Of a DNA stretch of 64,000 bases, positions 60,401 through 64,000 are shown piece by piece (the stretch's first letter is position 1; each line of letters starts with the position of its first letter). The notes below the pieces were generated by a model that was not told where the DNA came from, did no database searches, and worked only from the letters and a program-made list of their open reading frames with translations. Position numbers and translations under genes: made by a program. Origin of the DNA: Agrostemma githago (taxonomy: Eukaryota; Streptophyta; Magnoliopsida; Caryophyllales; Caryophyllaceae). Location of the stretch: the NCBI GenBank assembly GCA_958450325.1, contig OY288251.1, positions 68,279,666 through 68,343,665 of the forward strand. The letters are read 5' to 3'.

Positions 60401-61569
60401 TATACATTAACTATATACTTTAATTATACTTTTTTTAAGTTCAAAAAATTGTTGGTTAATATCTAAGAAGAATGAAAGATTACGTAGAATTATATCACCT
60501 CATTATAATTTTTTTTGTTGACATCTAATGATGAATGATTAGTCTTGTTTATAATATATAGAATTTTATCACCTCATCATAATTTGGAGAAATTGTTACT
60601 TTTATTTACAATAGAATTTCATCGCCTTATTATGATCTTAAGAGTTTTTTGAAGACTCAAAAGATTTTGATTGATATCATATCTAAGAACAAATAATTAG
60701 TCTTATTTATAATATAGCTAGAATCATAACCACATTATAATTTGTCGATATGGGATAATTTAAGTAAAATTTGTAGTCTTATTTATAATATAGAATCATC
60801 ACCGTACCTTATTTTAATTGTTTCAATGTGGGATAATTTTAATTTTTTAAACTCAAAATATTGTTGGTTGATATTTAAAAACAATGATTACTCTTATTTA
60901 GTAGAAATTCATAACTTCATCATAATTTTTCGATATGGGAGAATTACTTAAGTTGGTTGATATCTAAGAAAAAAATTATAATTAGTCTTTTGTGTATAGT
61001 CATAAAAACCTTTTTAAGACTCAAAAGATTTTTTTTTGATAAGAAACTTTTTAAGATTCAAAAGATTTTTGTTTGATAAAACTTTATAATTTTTTTGGAT
61101 GTGGGATAGTTTTACTTAAGTTCCACCTTATTATAATTTTTCGATAGTTAAGTTTGTAGTCTTATTAAAAGACTTTTTAAGACTTAAATTTTTTTATTGA
61201 TATTTAAGAACGAATGATTAGTCTTATTTATACTATAAAGTTTCATCACCTTATGTGAGATTATTTTTACTTTGTAGTCTTATTAAGAGACTTAAATGTT
61301 TTTTTATTGGTATTTAATTAGAACAAATGATTTGTCTTATTATATATAGAATTCATTAACTTATCCTAACTTTTCGATGTGGGGTGGATTTATTTAAGTT
61401 TATAGTCTTCCATCAGCTCGTCAATTTTTTTTCGATGTGAGATAATTTACTTAAGTTTATAGTCTTAAGAGTTCTTTTTAACTCTTGATTATAATACAAA
61501 GTATAGAATTTCATCACAATTTTCAACGTGGGATGATTTTAAGTTTGTAGTCTTGTATATTAAAAGTTT

Positions 61570-62237
61570 GGGTTTTTCTACGTTGTACTCTTCTGTTTTT
61601 TTCTTTTCTACCATATACCCCTCCTATTTTCTAAACCCCACTTATACCCCTGTAGTTGATTAATTTCATTAAAAGTGACCTAATTACAATTATTCTACTC
61701 AAAAATCCTAATTAATTTTCATCTCCGTCTCCTATGTTTTCTCTAATTCGAATTTTGCATGCATAATTTCTGATTATTTTATTCATTTTATCATAATCCT
61801 TTCACTATTTATTTTAAATGCAACATCATTGCTTTGTTTGTTAATGTGATTAAATTAATTAGTTAGAAATCAGTAAAATATCATTATTTTAAGCTAAAGA
61901 ATAAGTTGAGGAGAAGGTAGAGGAAAATCAATAAGATAAAAAAGAATAAGAAGTTGATGTATTAAATGTGGAAAATGGGGAAAATTAATGAAATAGATGA
62001 AAAGTTGGGGAAAATGGAGGGAATACAAATCAAGGTCATCAAAACAGGTTATGCCATAGTCTAGAGTCACCGACTCACCGTCATGCCATCTAATTAACGG
62101 ATTATTAGACAGATAATTGTGATTAGGTCACATTTTATGAGGTTAATCAACTACAGGGGTATTAGTGGGATTTTTGAAAATAGGAGAGGTACATGGTAGA
62201 AAACGGAAAAACATGAGGGTACAACGTAGAAAAACCA
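61570..62237. mobile_element. MULE-like MITE with 9-bp TSD TAAAAGTTT
   Basis: The left end is GGGTTTTTCTACGTTGTAC and the right end GTACAACGTAGAAAAACCA, inverted. TAAAAGTTT is duplicated at 61561-61569 and 62238-62246, the length expected for Mutator-type elements. It is 668 bp long with no coding sequence. Confidence 0.88.
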
Positions 62238-64000
62238 TAAAAGTTTTTTTTAAGACTCAAAAGTTTTTTTGTCGGTATTTAACCCATAGGGTTGTATTTA
62301 AGCATTTAAAATATTCTACTTTTAATATAAACATATGGATTATCTTATTATATATTTTGGATGAATGATTACTCTTATTTGTATAATAAAAAAAATCACC
62401 TTATTATAATTTTTCGATGTGGGATAATTTTACTTAAATTTATTTAAGTTTAGATATAGTCTAATTAAGAATTTTTATTCATAGACGAATGATTACACTT
62501 ATTTATAATATATAGAATTTCATCAATCCATCTTCATTTTTCAACTATATAGTCATGCAAAAAATAGTGACCGAAGGGAGTTTAATTTTTTGATGTGAGA
62601 TATAAAATTTACTTAAGTTTTTATAGCCTTAAGAGTGTTTTAAGACTCAAAAGGGGTATAATTTTTCGATGTGGGATAATTTACTTAAGTTTATAGTTTT
62701 AAGAGTTTATTTAAGACTCAAAAGACTTTGATTGATATCTAAAAACAAATAATTAGTCTTATTTATAATATAAAAACTCATCACCTTATTATAATTTTTC
62801 GATGTGGGATAAATTTAACTAAAATTTGTAGTCTTATTTATAATATAAAATCATTACCGTACCCTTTTTAAACTCAAGACTACAAATTCATGACCTCATC
62901 CTAGTTTAAAAAACAATGATATAGAATTTCATCATAGTTTTTTTAAAAAAAGCAAAAGTTTTTTTGTTGGTTGATATTTAAAAACAATGATTACTCTTCT
63001 TTATTACAAATTCATAACCTCATCATAATTTTTCGATGTGGGAGAATCACTTAACTTCATGATGTCTAAAGAATTTTTTTAGCTTTATTTATAATATAGA
63101 ATTTCATCACCTTATTATAATTTTTTTATTTAAGTGTATAGTCTTAACAACTTTTTTTAAGACTCAAAAGATTTATATTTGATGAAAATTAAATTTATAA
63201 TTTTTCGAATGTGAGATAGTTTTGTTAGTTAAGTTTATAGTCTTAATATATATTTTAAGACTCGAAATATTTTTGGTTAATATCTAAGAGCACATGGTTA
63301 TTACGGAGTATTATTTATAATATAAAGTTTCATCACCTTATTATAATTTTTCGATGTGAGATTATTTTTACTTAAGCTTGTGAGATAATTTATATAAGTT
63401 TATAGTCTTCCATCCGCCCTTTTAAGATTAAAAAAATACATCATTAGTCTTGTTGATAATATAGAATTTCATAAACTCACTGTAATTTTGTAAATGTGGG
63501 ATGATTTTAAATTTGTAGTCTTATATATCAAAAGTTTTTTGGTCGATATTTAAAACCGAATGATTACTAATATTTATAATATAGAATTCCATCACCCCTC
63601 ATAATTTTTGGATGTGGGATAATTTAAAAGATATTTAAAATCAAATGATTACTCTTATATTTATAATATACGGAGTAAAATTTTATCATCTCAATGTAGG
63701 ATAATTACTTAAGTTTATAGTCTTAGAAACTCTTTTTGAGATTCAAAAGACTATTGGTAGATATCAAATATTATAATTTGTCGATGTGGGATAATTTTAA
63801 AACTGTTATATGTTATAAATTCATCACATAATGTGAAACAAATTATATATGAAATTTATACTCTAATGAAAGCATTTTTTAACACGAATCTAATTATTTC
63901 ATTTTTATAATTTATTTTACGATAATGTTTTAAAAAAATGAACTCTAAAGGTTTTCACGTCAAAATTGTAAAATATCACATTAATATAATAGATTAAATA

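Larger units (their letters stand above)
59640..63800 (-). repeat. Degenerate AT-rich repeat array with USE-like and TATA-like motifs
   Basis: More than 20 variable copies of a unit that on the plus strand reads 'cttatttataatatagaatt', 'catcaccttattataatttt', 'tcgatgtgggataatttt' and 'acttaagtttatagtcttaa', often with a 'tttttaagactcaaaag' hairpin arm. Spacing varies from about 60 to 240 bp. On the minus strand each good copy contains TCCCACATCG upstream of TATAAATA. The decamer is exact at 62415, 62667, 62800, 63034 and 63782. Confidence 0.85.
59326..63993 (-). mobile_element. Non-autonomous Helitron, 4.67 kb
   Basis: On the minus strand the 5' end is TCTATTATATTAATGTG (preceded by A, at 63993). 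The 3' end is a hairpin CCCGTGC-AGC-GCACGGG, then CTTTAATCTAG, ending at 59326 and followed by T. This fits Helitron rules: 5' TC, 3' CTRR with a hairpin about 11 nt before it, insertion between A and T. No Rep/helicase coding sequence is present. The interior is dominated by degenerate AT-rich repeats. A Stowaway (60193-60400) and a MULE-like MITE (61570-62237) are nested in it. Confidence 0.75.

Noticed and set aside
59640..63800. CRISPR-like array, because of regularly recurring motifs
   Set aside because: Unit spacing and sequence are too variable, there are no distinct spacers, and the organism is a eukaryote.

Overview
This is nuclear DNA of a flowering plant. Three genes have plant-type introns and encode proteins found across plants. 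The rest is nested plant transposons (LTR elements, CACTA, hAT, Stowaway, Tourist/Harbinger, LINE, Helitron). Motifs such as 'acggagta' would suit Caryophyllales, but the species cannot be fixed from the sequence alone.

Layout. (1) 1-9454: a 175-bp satellite in two blocks, separated by a truncated, reverse-oriented non-coding LTR element (2612-8311). (2) 9455-21063: a forward copy of the same LTR family, with a 5' LTR remnant split by a younger solo LTR (TSD ACGTG), a primer-binding site, about 5.5 kb of non-coding interior, a polypurine tract and a 3' LTR. hAT and Stowaway MITEs are nested in it. (3) 21064-24290: a cluster of three U2 snRNA copies on the minus strand with snRNA promoters. 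All three are altered to different degrees. (4) 26147-37747: two minus-strand host genes, a two-RRM glycine-rich hnRNP-like protein and ethanolamine-phosphate cytidylyltransferase (PECT1). (5) 38357-48040: a nest of Tourist and Harbinger-like copies invaded by a LINE, a 5.7-kb CACTA element carrying one spliced transposase-family gene, and a hAT MITE. (6) 49377-55470: a decayed copia-type element, more hAT MITEs, a broken MED10 copy and possible organelle-derived DNA. (7) 56817-57799: an intact four-exon Mediator subunit 10 gene, followed by a PPR pseudogene. (8) 59326-63993: a 4.67-kb non-autonomous Helitron, made largely of degenerate AT-rich repeats that carry snRNA-promoter-like motifs.

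The genes do not form an operon or pathway. Host functions are RNA binding, phosphatidylethanolamine synthesis and Pol II transcription. The most unusual observation is in the Helitron. Its repeats carry a plant snRNA USE-like decamer and a TATA-like box spaced about 40-45 bp apart, close to the 41 bp measured in the three U2 promoters of this window. Several insertions can be dated relative to one another by target-site duplications and uninterrupted paralogous sites inside the window.
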